A DNA stretch of 64,000 nucleotides from JBAWAP01 sp049589355 (GCA_049589355.1 JBAWAP010000193.1:1-64000), one strand, 5' to 3'; positions 43,339 through 52,636 are shown, counted from the stretch's first letter. Translations and numbers: made by a program. Notes: generated by a model not told the origin, from the sequence alone.

Positions 43339-45393
43339 ATGGATACTAAAAGTTTGACCCGCCGTAAATTCCTTCGCGGCGCAGCACTAACCGGCATTGG
43401 ACTGGTTGCAGCGGCATGCGGCCCATCGCCCACACCGACCGCAGCGCCTACCGTAGCGCCTACCGCAGCCCCAACCCCAACCCGGACCCCAACCACAACC
43501 CGGACCCCAACCACAACTCCGACTTCTGTGCCGACATCGTATTTGGATCCGGTGTATGCCCCAGGCTACAAGATTCAAAGTACGCTCTGGAACCATCGCG
43601 CCAAACGAATCATTCAAAACTGGATACCGCACTGCTACAATCAGCTATCCAACCTGAGCCTGGCCGAAGGCGGGATCAATAACTTTATCCAGGCGGGCAG
43701 AAAGCTGAGCGGGCAATCCTATACCGGGCACGTGGGCTATTGGTTCTCGAATTCTTATGTGTTCGCCACTATCGAGGCGATGTGTAATGCCTTGATGATA
43801 GATCCGCAAGGCGATTCAGACATCATCAATGCTCAAAACGCCATGCGCTCCAAGCTGAACGACTGGATTCCCAAGATTCTCAGCGCCCAGGAATCGGACG
43901 GTTATCTCCAAACGTATATCACCCTGGGGAATTACGCCCGCTGGACTGACCGGGCGGCGCATGAAGGATATGTAGCCGGTTACTTTCTCGAAGCGGCCAG
44001 CGCTCACTATCTGATGACCGGCAAAACGGATGCCACCCTGTATAACGCCGCCAAACGCCTGGCGGATTGTTGGTGCAACAACATTGGGCCTGGCAAAAAG
44101 ACCTGGTGGGATGGTCACCAGGGAATGGAACAGGCTTTGACGAAACTTGCCCGATTCGTTAATTTCGTTGAAGGCGCAGGCAAGGGTGATAAATATGCGC
44201 AGCTCGCCAAGTTCTTGCTGGATTCGCGATGCTGCAGCGGCGAATACGATCAGAGCCAGACTTATCCGGTCAATCAGACCGAGGCCGTCGGGCATGCGGT
44301 TCGGGCCGTTTATATGTACTCCGGCATGGCCGATGTAGCAATGTTGACGAACAGTTCCAGCTATTACAATGCCGTGAATGCACTGTGGGACAACCTGGTC
44401 AACAAAAAGATGTATGTCACCGGCGGCGTAGGGAGCGGCGAAACCTCAGAAGGCTTTGGCGCTAACTATTCTCTCCCCAATAACTCGTATTGCGAATCCT
44501 GTTCGGGCTGCGGGATGCTCTTTTTCCAGCACAAGATGAACCTGGCTTACCAGGACGGCAAATATGCCGACCTGATGGAACTTGCTCTCTACAATGCCAT
44601 CCTGGGCAGTCTTGACCTGGAAGCCAACAATTTCGCCTATACCAACCCCCTAGACCAGAACTTTGCTCGTTATGCCTGGCATAACTGCCCTTGCTGCGTC
44701 GGGAACATTCCCAGAACCCTCCTGGCCCTCCCCACCTGGATGTATGCCAAGGGCAGTGATGCGCTCTACGTCAACCTCTTCATTGGTAGCACGGTGACGA
44801 TTGATAACATTGCCGGCGTCAGCGTTCAGGTGGTGCAAGCCACCGACTATCCATGGAGCGGCGATGTTTCGATTACGGTCAATCCTTCAGCGGCCAAGTG
44901 TTTCACGATCAAGATCCGTGTCCCTGACCGGAGCGTGAGCACTTGCTACTCCAGCACGCCGGATGCGAACGGCATCACTTCTGTTTCGGTAAACGGCACC
45001 GCTATCAGTCCGACGATTAACAAAGGATACGCAGAGATTACCCGAACCTGGGCAGCGGGCGATAGAATTGATCTCGTCCTTCCCCTTACCATCCAGAGGG
45101 TGAACGCTGTCAGTAATGTGGCTGCTGATGTAGGCCGCGTGGCGCTGCAGTACGGTCCACTCATCTATAACATTGAGAGTGTTGATCATAACAACGCCAA
45201 TGTAACCACCCTCACCCTCGACTCAAACGCTGCTTTATCTACCCAGAGGAATAGCGGTCTCTTGGGCGGAATTGCGGTCATCAAGGGAACCTTTACCAAT
45301 GGCGCTGCCCTGACCGCCATACCGAACTATGTCCGCAACAACCGTGGCGGTCGCTCGATAGTCTGGATCAAAGGGCAAAAAGAAGCACTGTGA
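43339..45393 (+). CDS. GH127 beta-L-arabinofuranosidase, Tat lipoprotein
   Basis: 684 residues from the ATG at 43339 (GGGAGAAAA upstream). The signal SLTRRKFLRGAALTGIG has a twin-arginine motif and ends in a VAAACG lipobox, followed by a TPT-rich linker of about 45 residues, so the enzyme is exported folded and lipid-anchored. The catalytic (alpha/alpha)6 domain shows the GH127 zinc-thiolate site: Glu386 and Cys388 in YCESCSGCG, and Cys452-Cys453 in NCPCCVGNIPR, the first of the last two being the expected nucleophile. It would remove beta-L-arabinofuranose from plant glycoproteins or pectin side chains. The reading frame ends within KGQKEAL just before TP-linker and LamG-like DNA in another frame, so a C-terminal module has probably been lost. 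Confidence 0.87.
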   Translation: MDTKSLTRRKFLRGAALTGIGLVAAACGPSPTPTAAPTVAPTAAPTPTRTPTTTRTPTTTPTSVPTSYLDPVYAPGYKIQSTLWNHRAKRIIQNWIPHCYNQLSNLSLAEGGINNFIQAGRKLSGQSYTGHVGYWFSNSYVFATIEAMCNALMIDPQGDSDIINAQNAMRSKLNDWIPKILSAQESDGYLQTYITLGNYARWTDRAAHEGYVAGYFLEAASAHYLMTGKTDATLYNAAKRLADCWCNNIGPGKKTWWDGHQGMEQALTKLARFVNFVEGAGKGDKYAQLAKFLLDSRCCSGEYDQSQTYPVNQTEAVGHAVRAVYMYSGMADVAMLTNSSSYYNAVNALWDNLVNKKMYVTGGVGSGETSEGFGANYSLPNNSYCESCSGCGMLFFQHKMNLAYQDGKYADLMELALYNAILGSLDLEANNFAYTNPLDQNFARYAWHNCPCCVGNIPRTLLALPTWMYAKGSDALYVNLFIGSTVTIDNIAGVSVQVVQATDYPWSGDVSITVNPSAAKCFTIKIRVPDRSVSTCYSSTPDANGITSVSVNGTAISPTINKGYAEITRTWAAGDRIDLVLPLTIQRVNAVSNVAADVGRVALQYGPLIYNIESVDHNNANVTTLTLDSNAALSTQRNSGLLGGIAVIKGTFTNGAALTAIPNYVRNNRGGRSIVWIKGQKEAL

Positions 45394-45671
45394 CGCCTAC
45401 ACCCACGCCGACGCCCGGTGGCCCGACCCCGACGCCCACCCCGGTGCCGGGAACCGGGCTGTCGGTCTGGCACAAGTTTGACGAGACCAATGGCACGACG
45501 GCGGCCGATTCGTCCGGCAATGGCAAGACCGCCACGCTGGTGAACGGTCCCACCTGGGTGGCGGGCAAGAAAGCCAATGCCGTCAACCTGGATGGCTCGA
45601 ACGATTACGTGAGCCTGCCCGCCGGCAGGGACACTCCATGGATGGGTTCTCAGAAAGGAGAAAGAAACCGT
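45390..45671 (+). pseudogene. TP-linker and truncated LamG-like domain, in frame with GH51
   Basis: From GTG 45390 (overlapping the GH127 stop as GTGA) the frame reads TPTPTPTPGGPTPTPTPVPG, then a laminin-G/concanavalin-like opening (GLSVWHKFDETNGTTAADSS and AVNLDGSNDYVSLPAG) that stops abruptly after about 55 residues of an expected 150 or more. It then runs without a stop into GH51. It looks like the former C-terminal module of GH127, separated by a frameshift and cut by a deletion that joined it to the GH51 leader. If translated, it would give a fusion protein. Confidence 0.65.
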
Positions 45672-47135
45672 ATGTCCGCACGCATCAAAATTGACACCGA
45701 CCGCTGGCTGGGCAGGATCGCCCCGCTCATCTACGGTCAGTTCATCGAGCACCTGGGACGGTGCATCTACGGCGGCATCTACGCGGAAGGCTCGCCATCA
45801 AGCGATGCCCGCGGCTTCCGACTGGATGTGTTGGAGGCCGCCAAAAGGCTGCGACCGCCGGTCCTACGCTGGCCGGGCGGCAACTTCGTCTCTGGCTATC
45901 ATTGGGAGGACGGTATCGGGCCCAAGGAGCGGCGGCCACGGCGTCTGGAACTGGCCTGGCACGCCGAGGAGTCCAACCGCTTCGGTACGGATGAGTTCAT
46001 TGCCTACAGCCGCGATTTGGGCGCGGAGCCGTACATCTGCATCAACCTGGGCACAGGCACGCTGGACGAGGCGCGTAACTGGGTGGAGTACTGTGACGGC
46101 AGCGGGAACACCCACTACGCCAACCTGCGTCGGCAGAACGGCCACCCGGAGCCACACCGCGTCAAGTATTGGGGGCTGGGAAACGAGATGTACGGTCCCT
46201 GGCAGATGGGGCACAAGCCAGCCGAAGAATATGCCCGCTACGCGCTGGAGGCGGCCAAGCTGATGAAGTGGGTTGATCCATCCATACAACTCATCAGTTG
46301 TGGATGGGACGGCCTCAGCGAGTGGGATCGCATCGTGCTGGAGGTGCTGGCGCCTATCGTGGATTTCCATAGCATCCACCTCTACACGGGCAGCAGTGAC
46401 TACTACACCAACGTCTTTCAGCCGCATCACGCCGGCCGCATGATCGAGGCGGCGCAAGCGCTCATTGACACCATCCGCTTTCAACAGGGGATCGAGCGCC
46501 CCATCCGGATCGCCTTTGACGAGTGGAACGTCTGGTTCCGCGAGAAAGCTGAGGAGGGACGGCTTGAGGAGCGCTACACCTTGGCCGATGCGCTGGCGGT
46601 AGCCGCTTACCTGAACGAGTTCCAGCGTCACCCCAAGGCCATGGGCATGGCCAACCTGGCCCAGATGGTCAACGTGATCGCGCCTATCTTCACTCGGCCG
46701 GACGGCCTGTTCCGCCAGACGATCTACTATCCGCTGGTGCTGTACGCAGCCCACAGCCAGCCCATCGCGTTGGACGCATGGGTGGCGTGTGACACCTATA
46801 CCTTCCTTGAGGCTCCGAAAGACCGGCGGCTGCGCGGGCTGGGGCCGTTTCCGTATCTAGACGTGTCCGCCACTCTGTCCGAGGCAGGTGACACGCTGAC
46901 TTTGGCGGTGATCAACCGGCACCGAGAAGCAGCGCTGACGACGGAGATTGACCTGGGCGGGTGGCAGCCAGTCAGCCCGGCGACGGCTTACACGGTCAAT
47001 GCCGACGATGTGGATGCCACCAACGATTTCGGTCACGAGCACGTGGGGGTAGTGGAGAAGTGGGTGGACGTGGCTGGGCATTTCACCTACCAGTTCCCCG
47101 CCCATTCGCTGACGGTGATGACACTGCGGAGATAA
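45672..47135 (+). CDS. GH51 alpha-L-arabinofuranosidase
   Basis: 487 residues from the ATG at 45672, preceded by AAAGGAGAAAG; the frame is open further upstream, but that part is a LamG remnant. The catalytic TIM barrel carries acid/base Glu172 in GLGNEMYG and nucleophile Glu284 in AFDEWNVW, the standard GH51 pair; RWPGGNFVSGYHW is also conserved. No signal peptide, so it acts in the cytoplasm on imported arabino-oligosaccharides. It complements the exported GH127 enzyme, and the importer at 50237 shares the same promoter type, making an arabinose-oligosaccharide route plausible. Confidence 0.9.
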   Translation: MSARIKIDTDRWLGRIAPLIYGQFIEHLGRCIYGGIYAEGSPSSDARGFRLDVLEAAKRLRPPVLRWPGGNFVSGYHWEDGIGPKERRPRRLELAWHAEESNRFGTDEFIAYSRDLGAEPYICINLGTGTLDEARNWVEYCDGSGNTHYANLRRQNGHPEPHRVKYWGLGNEMYGPWQMGHKPAEEYARYALEAAKLMKWVDPSIQLISCGWDGLSEWDRIVLEVLAPIVDFHSIHLYTGSSDYYTNVFQPHHAGRMIEAAQALIDTIRFQQGIERPIRIAFDEWNVWFREKAEEGRLEERYTLADALAVAAYLNEFQRHPKAMGMANLAQMVNVIAPIFTRPDGLFRQTIYYPLVLYAAHSQPIALDAWVACDTYTFLEAPKDRRLRGLGPFPYLDVSATLSEAGDTLTLAVINRHREAALTTEIDLGGWQPVSPATAYTVNADDVDATNDFGHEHVGVVEKWVDVAGHFTYQFPAHSLTVMTLRR

Positions 47136-47169
47136 TGCGGCGAACCCCCAATATGAAAGGCCTTCTTTC

Positions 47170-48810
47170 ATGGCAATAACGGCAAAACAGCAGACTCAGC
47201 GGGTTGTTTTTCAACCCACTGCTTATCGAGGCATACAAAAGGGTATCAACCGCATCATCAATGCGCTCCGGCCGACCCTGGGACCGCTTCCACGTACCGT
47301 CGCCATTGAGCGATTGCCCAGGGACAAAACGCCGGAACTCCTCGACGATGGTGGTGTCATTGCCCGACGTATCATCGAGTTGCCCGACCGCGACGAGGAT
47401 GTGGGCGCGATGTTCATTCGCCACGTATTGTGGCATCTGCACGAAAAGGTCGGTGATGGGACTGCCACCGCTGCCGTGTTGTTCCAGTCGGTCTACAATC
47501 AGGGCGTGCACTACGTCGTCGCCGGTGGGAACGCGATGGCGTTGCGTCACTACCTGGAGAAAGGCATGGGGGTCGTCCTCAATGAGCTGACCGGTATGGC
47601 GGTGCACCTGGAGGGCCAAGAGAAACTCGCCTGGATGGCCGAAACGATCTGTCATGATCCGCCCCTGGCCAAAATGCTGGGTGAGATTTTCGACATTATT
47701 GGCGAGTATGGCCAGCTTGAGATCCGCTCTGGCCGCAGCCGGGAACTGGAGCGAGAATACGTAGAGGGGATGTATTGGAAGGGCGGCGTCCTTTCACGTC
47801 AGATGATCACTGACCACACCAGCCTCAGAACGGAGATGGAGAACGCCGCCATCTTGATCAGCGACCTCGAGATTGAACATCCACGCCAACTCCTGCCCGT
47901 GATAGAGGCAGCGATGCAGGCTGAAATCCGTTCCTTGCTGATCATAGCGGGCAAGCTTTCCGATAGCGCGATATCCCTGTTGCTGACGGCGAGTCGGGAC
48001 CCTGCCAAATTCCAGGCCATCGCCGTGCAGTCTCCGGGGATGACTACTGGTGATCAGGCGGCATCGCTGGAGGATCTGGCTGTCTTGACCGGTGGGCATC
48101 TTTTGGCGAGGGCAGCGGGCTATACGCTGAGGGGGGTAAAGGTCCAACACCTGGGGCGTGCACGCCGGGTCTGGGCCGACCGCACCTATTTTGGCATCAT
48201 TGGGGGCAAGGGCAACCCACGCGTGTTACGTAAGCACATCGTAAGCTTGCGCGCCGCCTTCAGACGGGCCGACGACCCGGACATGCGCAGGAAACTGCAA
48301 GAACGTATTGGCAAACTGATGGGCGGGTCGGCAGTGCTGTGGGTGGGTGGGGCGACGGAATTGGAGATCAATGTCCGCAAGGAACAGGCCCAACGGGCCT
48401 CCGATGCCCTGCGTGGTGCTATCACGGATGGCGTGTTGCCCGGCGGCGGTGTGTCACTGCTGGCCTGCCGTCCGGCGTTGCAGGAGATGTTAGATCAGAG
48501 CACAGACCCGGATGAGCGCGCTGCTTATCGCATTCTGATCAAGGCGCTGGAAGAGCCGATCCGCACGATTCTCACCAATGCAGGATATGACGCCAGTGAA
48601 GTCATGGCCGAAATTAAACGGGCTGATGCAGGCTATGGGTTCGATGTGCGATCCGGCCAGATCGTTGATATGGCGAAGGTGGGCATCTTCGATGCGGCCA
48701 GTGTGCAGAAAGCGGCTGTACACAGTGCAGTCGCCAGCGCTGCCCTGGCATTGACGATTGATGTGTTGATCCACCACAAGACCCCCAGAGAATCTTTGAC
48801 CACGGCCTAG
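47170..48810 (+). CDS. Divergent GroEL-like chaperonin paralogue
   Basis: 546 residues, aligned along its whole length with HSP60. ATPase residues are kept: Asp60 in LLDDGGVIARRI, Asp96 in GDGTATAAVL, and the distal Asp in RASDALRGAITDG, followed by LPGGGVSLLA. The C-terminal Gly-Met tail of GroEL is missing (it ends in a Lys/Thr/Ser-rich tail) and the apical region is strongly diverged, so it probably does not use the normal GroES substrate cycle. No groES gene is adjacent. It is paired with a BNR-propeller gene downstream, with a palindromic element between. It starts 34 bases after GH51; its ribosome site is unremarkable. Specialised folding of a particular client is inference. Confidence 0.85.
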   Translation: MAITAKQQTQRVVFQPTAYRGIQKGINRIINALRPTLGPLPRTVAIERLPRDKTPELLDDGGVIARRIIELPDRDEDVGAMFIRHVLWHLHEKVGDGTATAAVLFQSVYNQGVHYVVAGGNAMALRHYLEKGMGVVLNELTGMAVHLEGQEKLAWMAETICHDPPLAKMLGEIFDIIGEYGQLEIRSGRSRELEREYVEGMYWKGGVLSRQMITDHTSLRTEMENAAILISDLEIEHPRQLLPVIEAAMQAEIRSLLIIAGKLSDSAISLLLTASRDPAKFQAIAVQSPGMTTGDQAASLEDLAVLTGGHLLARAAGYTLRGVKVQHLGRARRVWADRTYFGIIGGKGNPRVLRKHIVSLRAAFRRADDPDMRRKLQERIGKLMGGSAVLWVGGATELEINVRKEQAQRASDALRGAITDGVLPGGGVSLLACRPALQEMLDQSTDPDERAAYRILIKALEEPIRTILTNAGYDASEVMAEIKRADAGYGFDVRSGQIVDMAKVGIFDAASVQKAAVHSAVASAALALTIDVLIHHKTPRESLTTA

Positions 48811-48965
48811 TGTTACAACGAGATTTCGGGTAAAAAAGACTTCCGAAGTCTACCCTAGTGGGACTGATCGGCCACAAGACGGTTTCTGTAAGCGGGTGGG
48901 CAGACCGTCCAAAGCGGTTTAGAGACTTCGGAAGTCTAGTGTGCTTCAAAGTCTTGTTGTAGTAC
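48810..48965. repeat. MITE-like palindromic element between chaperonin and propeller genes
   Basis: Outer ends GTGTTACAACGAGA (48810-48823) and TCTTGTTGTAGTAC (48952-48965) are inverted repeats. Inside lie two palindromes, AGACTTCCGAAGTCT (48837-48851) and AGACTTCGGAAGTCT (48923-48937). The element begins at the last base of the chaperonin stop codon and ends 20 bases before the next start. Confidence 0.65.
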
Positions 48966-48985
48966 TAGCCGAGCAGGAGACGACT

Positions 48986-49942
48986 ATGATAGACGATACG
49001 AGGGCAGAGCCCCAAATTCAGGACCTTGTTTATTCCCTTGCCACGTCACCTAACTTTGCCCAGGATGGCATCTGCTTTGCCGCCCGTCAATCGGGACTGT
49101 ACCGCTCTGATGATGGAGGCATCACCTGGCGTACCACGTATGACTCGTTGGACTTGGAGGCACCTCTGGCGACAACGGCGGTCGTTGTTTCCCCCGCTTT
49201 TGTGTCCGATCGAAGCGTGTTTGCTGGTGTGCAGGGGGGCATCCTGCGCTCAGTTGATGGCGGCAAGACCTGGAATGTGGCCGTTTTGCCCTCGCCGCCG
49301 CCGCTTATTTCAACCTTGGTCGTCTCACCGAATTTTATCCATGATGGCACGCTATTTGCTGGGACGTTGGAAGATGGCGTTTTCCGTTCGGCTGACCGGG
49401 GTAGCCATTGGGCCGCCTGGAACTTTGGCCTGCTGGATCTGAGTGTCTTCTCTATGGCCATATCCCCTGACTTCGCGCATGATGAGACCCTTTTCGTTGG
49501 CGCGGAGACTGGCGTATTCCGCAGCACGAACGGTGGTCGCGCCTGGCGAGAGGTGAACTTTCCCATCGAGTTTGCGCCGGTGCTCAGCCTCGCGCTTTCG
49601 CCGGGCTATGCCGACGACGGTGTCCTGTTCGCTGGCACAGAATCCTGTGGCCTCTTCTATTCGGAGGACAGAGGACGCACCTGGACGCGCCTGGGTGAAG
49701 ACGTCGTTGCTGAAGCCGTTAATGGTATCGTTCTCTCACCGGAGTTCCCTGCCCAACCGGATGTTCTGATGATGCTGAGCACGGCGTTGCTTGTCTCGCG
49801 CGATGGGGGCCAATCCTGGTCGGATTGGGAAGCCGGCCTGTCCTTTGAGCAGGGCCTGGCTTCGGTGGCGGCTCCGCAAGGGCTTGATCCAGGTGTGCCG
49901 CTGCTGGTCGGCCTTGTAGGAGGCGACGTGGTGCGGGTCTGA
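48986..49942 (+). CDS. BNR/Asp-box beta-propeller protein
   Basis: 318 residues from the ATG at 48986 (GCAGGAGA upstream). Six Asp-box units are visible: RSDDGGITW, RSVDGGKTW, RSADRGSHW, RSTNGGRAW, YSEDRGRTW and VSRDGGQSW, spaced 40-50 residues and each preceded by a L-x-x-S-P-x-F strand. This gives a six- or seven-bladed propeller. No signal peptide and no sialidase catalytic residues, so a binding or scaffold role is likelier than hydrolysis. Close linkage to the GroEL-like gene suggests a functional pair, with the propeller as adaptor or client; this is inference. Confidence 0.82.
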   Translation: MIDDTRAEPQIQDLVYSLATSPNFAQDGICFAARQSGLYRSDDGGITWRTTYDSLDLEAPLATTAVVVSPAFVSDRSVFAGVQGGILRSVDGGKTWNVAVLPSPPPLISTLVVSPNFIHDGTLFAGTLEDGVFRSADRGSHWAAWNFGLLDLSVFSMAISPDFAHDETLFVGAETGVFRSTNGGRAWREVNFPIEFAPVLSLALSPGYADDGVLFAGTESCGLFYSEDRGRTWTRLGEDVVAEAVNGIVLSPEFPAQPDVLMMLSTALLVSRDGGQSWSDWEAGLSFEQGLASVAAPQGLDPGVPLLVGLVGGDVVRV

Positions 49943-49993
49943 TCCGGGAAAACGTGACTTTACTTTCTGTAACCGCCTGCCAGGAAACTCAAC

Positions 49994-50045
49994 TTGACAA
50001 GGTAAACGTTTTCTGTATAATTAGATCGTATGGTACACGTATTCC
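49994..50045 (+). promoter_or_regulatory. Shared promoter/operator cassette, copy B (upstream of CUT1 importer 1)
   Basis: TTGACA (49994-49999), TATAAT (50016-50021), spacer 16. Operator-like GGTAAACGTTTTCT (50001-50014) lies in the spacer and a weaker second site, GGTACACGTATTCC (50032-50045), just downstream. CCAGGAAACTCAAC precedes the -35 as in the other copies. The 190 bases that follow contain a long-range inverted repeat, AGGTGCAACG/CGTTGCACCT (near 50056-50065 and 50142-50151), and no gene. Confidence 0.78.
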
Positions 50046-50236
50046 TTTCAGCCATAAGGTGCAACGCACTTGTTCACACGATTTCAATGGCTCGCTTGAC
50101 CAGATTGCACTACGAATCAGCTTGATTCTGTGGCAAAAGTTCGTTGCACCTGAGCAGATACGAAAGGAGGTGGGATTGAGTAGATTCTGAGTTTTTGACG
50201 TTCCACTACTGACTAAGAGTAAGGAGGAAAAAGAAA

Positions 50237-51604
50237 ATGAGTAGCAAAAAAGTTAGTCGCCGACAGTTCCTGAAAGTAGCCGGCACAGCCACTCTGGGCG
50301 GGGTGCTTGCTGCCTGCGCAAAGGCCACGCCTGCCCCCGCACCGACCCCGACGACCGCCCCCGCAAAACCGACCCCGACGACCGCCCCCGCGGCACCAAC
50401 TGCGACCCCGATCCCTGAGAAGGTCACCCTCCGATATGGGATACATGACCTTCCTGAAGCTCGTGAGGATATGCTTAAGATCTTCAAGGAGCAATATCCC
50501 AACATCGAGGTTACGATTGAGCAAGTGGGAGAGTTCTCCACGAAGGTGCCCGCCATGGCGGCCGCTGGCAACCTGCCGGATGTCACCCGCATGTGGGAGG
50601 CGATGGTGCTTGACATGGGCCGCGCCGCGCAGGTCATCGATCTGAATCCGTATGTCGATGCCGAGCCGGACTTTCATCCCGAAGACTTCATTGAGGTCTT
50701 CTGGAAGTACCCCCTCATCGAGGGCAAGCGCTGCGGCATCCCCGACACATCCGCCCCGCACGTGTGCTTCTACAACAAGGACGTCTTGGACGAGGCGGGC
50801 ATACCCTACCCAAGTAAGGAGAAATTCACCTGGGAGGAGTTCGTCGATAAAGCGCGCGCCCTCAGTAAGCCAGATGAGAAATTCTGGGGCTCGGAGACCA
50901 TCCCCCTGGGCTGGACTTACTTCAATCTGAAATTTATCTGGCAGAACGGTGGGGATATGTTCAGCCCCGACTACAAGGAGTGCTGGCTTGACAGGCCCGA
51001 GGCCTACGAGGCGATCCAGTATTGGGCCGACATATTGCTTGCGGGCGACGTGATGCCTTCGCCTACCCAGGCGGCCGGTTTCGGCGGGGAATTGGTTACA
51101 GGCCAACTCTTCCAAGCCGGCCGTGTGGCTTTCGACCGCATGGGCAGTTGGCTCAACTTGTCTCTCAATGAAGCGGGGGTGAAGTTCAAGTGGAACGTGG
51201 TGCCTGAGCCGTCGAAGGTCCAGCGAGGCACGATCTTGCACACCGCCTTCAACGCCATCGCCACCACCTCGAAATACAAGGACGAGGCCTGGAAATGGGT
51301 GAATTGCGCTACCAGCACGGAAGGCGTGTACCCGTACCTCAGTTACGGAAAATTCCCGGGCGTAAGGAGATCGGTCAACGAAGTCAAGCCGTACGCTTGG
51401 GAGATCGAGGGCCTGGAGATGGATTGGGACGTGATCCCGCAGACCGGTGAGTACGGGCGTGTTCTGCCTGGTCCGGCGCACGAGGGCGAAGCCGGGAAAC
51501 TGATAGGCGACGCGCTCGATGCCATCTACCATGGCCGCCAGACGGCGAAGGACGCCTTCACAGAAGTGGCTCCTAAGGTGACGGAGATCATCTCAGCGGT
51601 CTAA
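50237..51604 (+). CDS. CUT1 sugar ABC transporter binding protein 1, Tat lipoprotein
   Basis: 455 residues from the ATG at 50237 with AAGGAGGAAAA upstream. Signal VSRRQFLKVAGTATLGG is twin-arginine type with lipobox LAACAK, followed by a Pro/Thr/Ala linker. The mature protein has the family-1 solute-binding pattern: LKIFKEQYPNIEVTIEQVGE, FYNKDVLDEAGIPYPSKEKF and TWEEFVDKARAL. It would bind an oligosaccharide, probably arabinose-containing given the shared promoter with GH127. First gene of an importer operon without its own ATPase; a GC-rich hairpin separates it from the permease genes. Confidence 0.87.
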   Translation: MSSKKVSRRQFLKVAGTATLGGVLAACAKATPAPAPTPTTAPAKPTPTTAPAAPTATPIPEKVTLRYGIHDLPEAREDMLKIFKEQYPNIEVTIEQVGEFSTKVPAMAAAGNLPDVTRMWEAMVLDMGRAAQVIDLNPYVDAEPDFHPEDFIEVFWKYPLIEGKRCGIPDTSAPHVCFYNKDVLDEAGIPYPSKEKFTWEEFVDKARALSKPDEKFWGSETIPLGWTYFNLKFIWQNGGDMFSPDYKECWLDRPEAYEAIQYWADILLAGDVMPSPTQAAGFGGELVTGQLFQAGRVAFDRMGSWLNLSLNEAGVKFKWNVVPEPSKVQRGTILHTAFNAIATTSKYKDEAWKWVNCATSTEGVYPYLSYGKFPGVRRSVNEVKPYAWEIEGLEMDWDVIPQTGEYGRVLPGPAHEGEAGKLIGDALDAIYHGRQTAKDAFTEVAPKVTEIISAV

Positions 51605-51630
51605 GAGGCAGGCTGTCGGAAGTATCCGTG

Positions 51631-51670
51631 AAGATGCGGGACGGGTCTTTGGGAGCCCGTCCCGCATCTT
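51631..51670 (+). promoter_or_regulatory. Intercistronic hairpin between binding protein 1 and its permease
   Basis: AAGATGCGGGACGGG (51631-51645) pairs exactly with CCCGTCCCGCATCTT (51656-51670). Very stable with no real T-run, so a partial terminator or mRNA-protecting stem is likely, giving more binding protein than permease. Confidence 0.75.
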
Positions 51671-51695
51671 GCGAAAAGAGCGGGAGGATAAGGAT

Positions 51696-52625
51696 ATGGT
51701 TGCCCTTCGAAAAAGAAAGAACGTGAGCATGTTAAGGACACGTAAGCGGCTCAGGGAGGCGTTGGTAGCCTACGGATTTATCTCTCCCTGGCTGATCGGA
51801 TTTGTCCTCTTCATGGGTGGGCCGATTGTCGCCTCCTTGGTTTTAAGTTTCTTTCGCTGGAAATTAATCGAGCCACCTGTTTTTGTGGGGTTGGATAACT
51901 ATGCCACGATGTTTACGGCAGATCCCCTTTTCCTACAATCCCTTAAGGTTACAGGTCTCTATGTGCTTATCGCCATCCCGGCGGGGCAACTTTTAGCTCT
52001 CTGGCTGGCGCTGCTACTTAACCAGAAGATTCGATTCCTTGGTTTCTGGCGGAGCCTGTTCTATCTGCCGTCTGTGATCGGCGGAGTCGCTGTTACCGTG
52101 CTCTGGCTCTGGATGTATCAACCCGACTACGGCATAATCAATAGCCTGCTCGAGTTAGTAGGCCTCAAAGGCCCGAATTGGCTCTATTCAGAAAGCTGGT
52201 CGCTTCCAGCGTTGATGATCAAGAGTCTGTGGGGTGTTGGAGGGTCGATGGTCATCTACCTGGCCGGGCTACAGGGAGTGCCGCGGGAGCTCCAGGAGGC
52301 AGCCCAAGTCGACGGCGCCGGAGAGGCTCAAATGTTTTTCAAAATCACCTTGCCCATGTTGACGCCCGTGATTTTCTTTAACGTCATCATGGGGATCATT
52401 TTGGGGATACAGACTTTCGTCGAGCCCTACTTAATGACCATGGGTGGGCCGTCTAATACCACGCTCTTTCTCGGCCTCTACCTCTATCAAGCCGCATTCC
52501 GCTTCTTAAAGATGGGTTATGCCTCGGCCATGGCCTGGATCATGTTCATCATCATTATGATTGTGACCTTGCTTCAGTTCAAGTTTAGTGATCGCTGGGT
52601 CTACTACGAGATGGAAGAGAGATAA
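51696..52625 (+). CDS. CUT1 sugar permease, MalF-like (importer 1)
   Basis: 309 residues from the ATG at 51696 (GGGAGG upstream; a TTG at 51669 is inside the hairpin). Six membrane helices; PWLIGFVLFMGGPIVASLVL opens the first. The ATPase-coupling EAA loop reads QEAAQVDGAGEAQMFFKITL, followed by PMLTPVIFFNVIMGI. It forms a heterodimeric channel with the next gene product. The energising ATPase (MsmK/MalK type) must be encoded elsewhere. Confidence 0.9.
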   Translation: MVALRKRKNVSMLRTRKRLREALVAYGFISPWLIGFVLFMGGPIVASLVLSFFRWKLIEPPVFVGLDNYATMFTADPLFLQSLKVTGLYVLIAIPAGQLLALWLALLLNQKIRFLGFWRSLFYLPSVIGGVAVTVLWLWMYQPDYGIINSLLELVGLKGPNWLYSESWSLPALMIKSLWGVGGSMVIYLAGLQGVPRELQEAAQVDGAGEAQMFFKITLPMLTPVIFFNVIMGIILGIQTFVEPYLMTMGGPSNTTLFLGLYLYQAAFRFLKMGYASAMAWIMFIIIMIVTLLQFKFSDRWVYYEMEER

Positions 52626-52636
52626 GGAGTGAGACC

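Noticed and set aside
47170..48810. Housekeeping groEL
   Set aside because: No groES beside it, no Gly-Met tail and strong divergence outside the ATPase residues.
48986..49942. Sialidase (BNR-containing glycoside hydrolase)
   Set aside because: Asp boxes are present, but no arginine triad or catalytic Tyr/Glu pattern was seen and there is no export signal.
49954..50190. 78-residue + strand frame in the importer 1 leader
   Set aside because: It overlaps promoter copy B and the long inverted repeat and resembles no protein.
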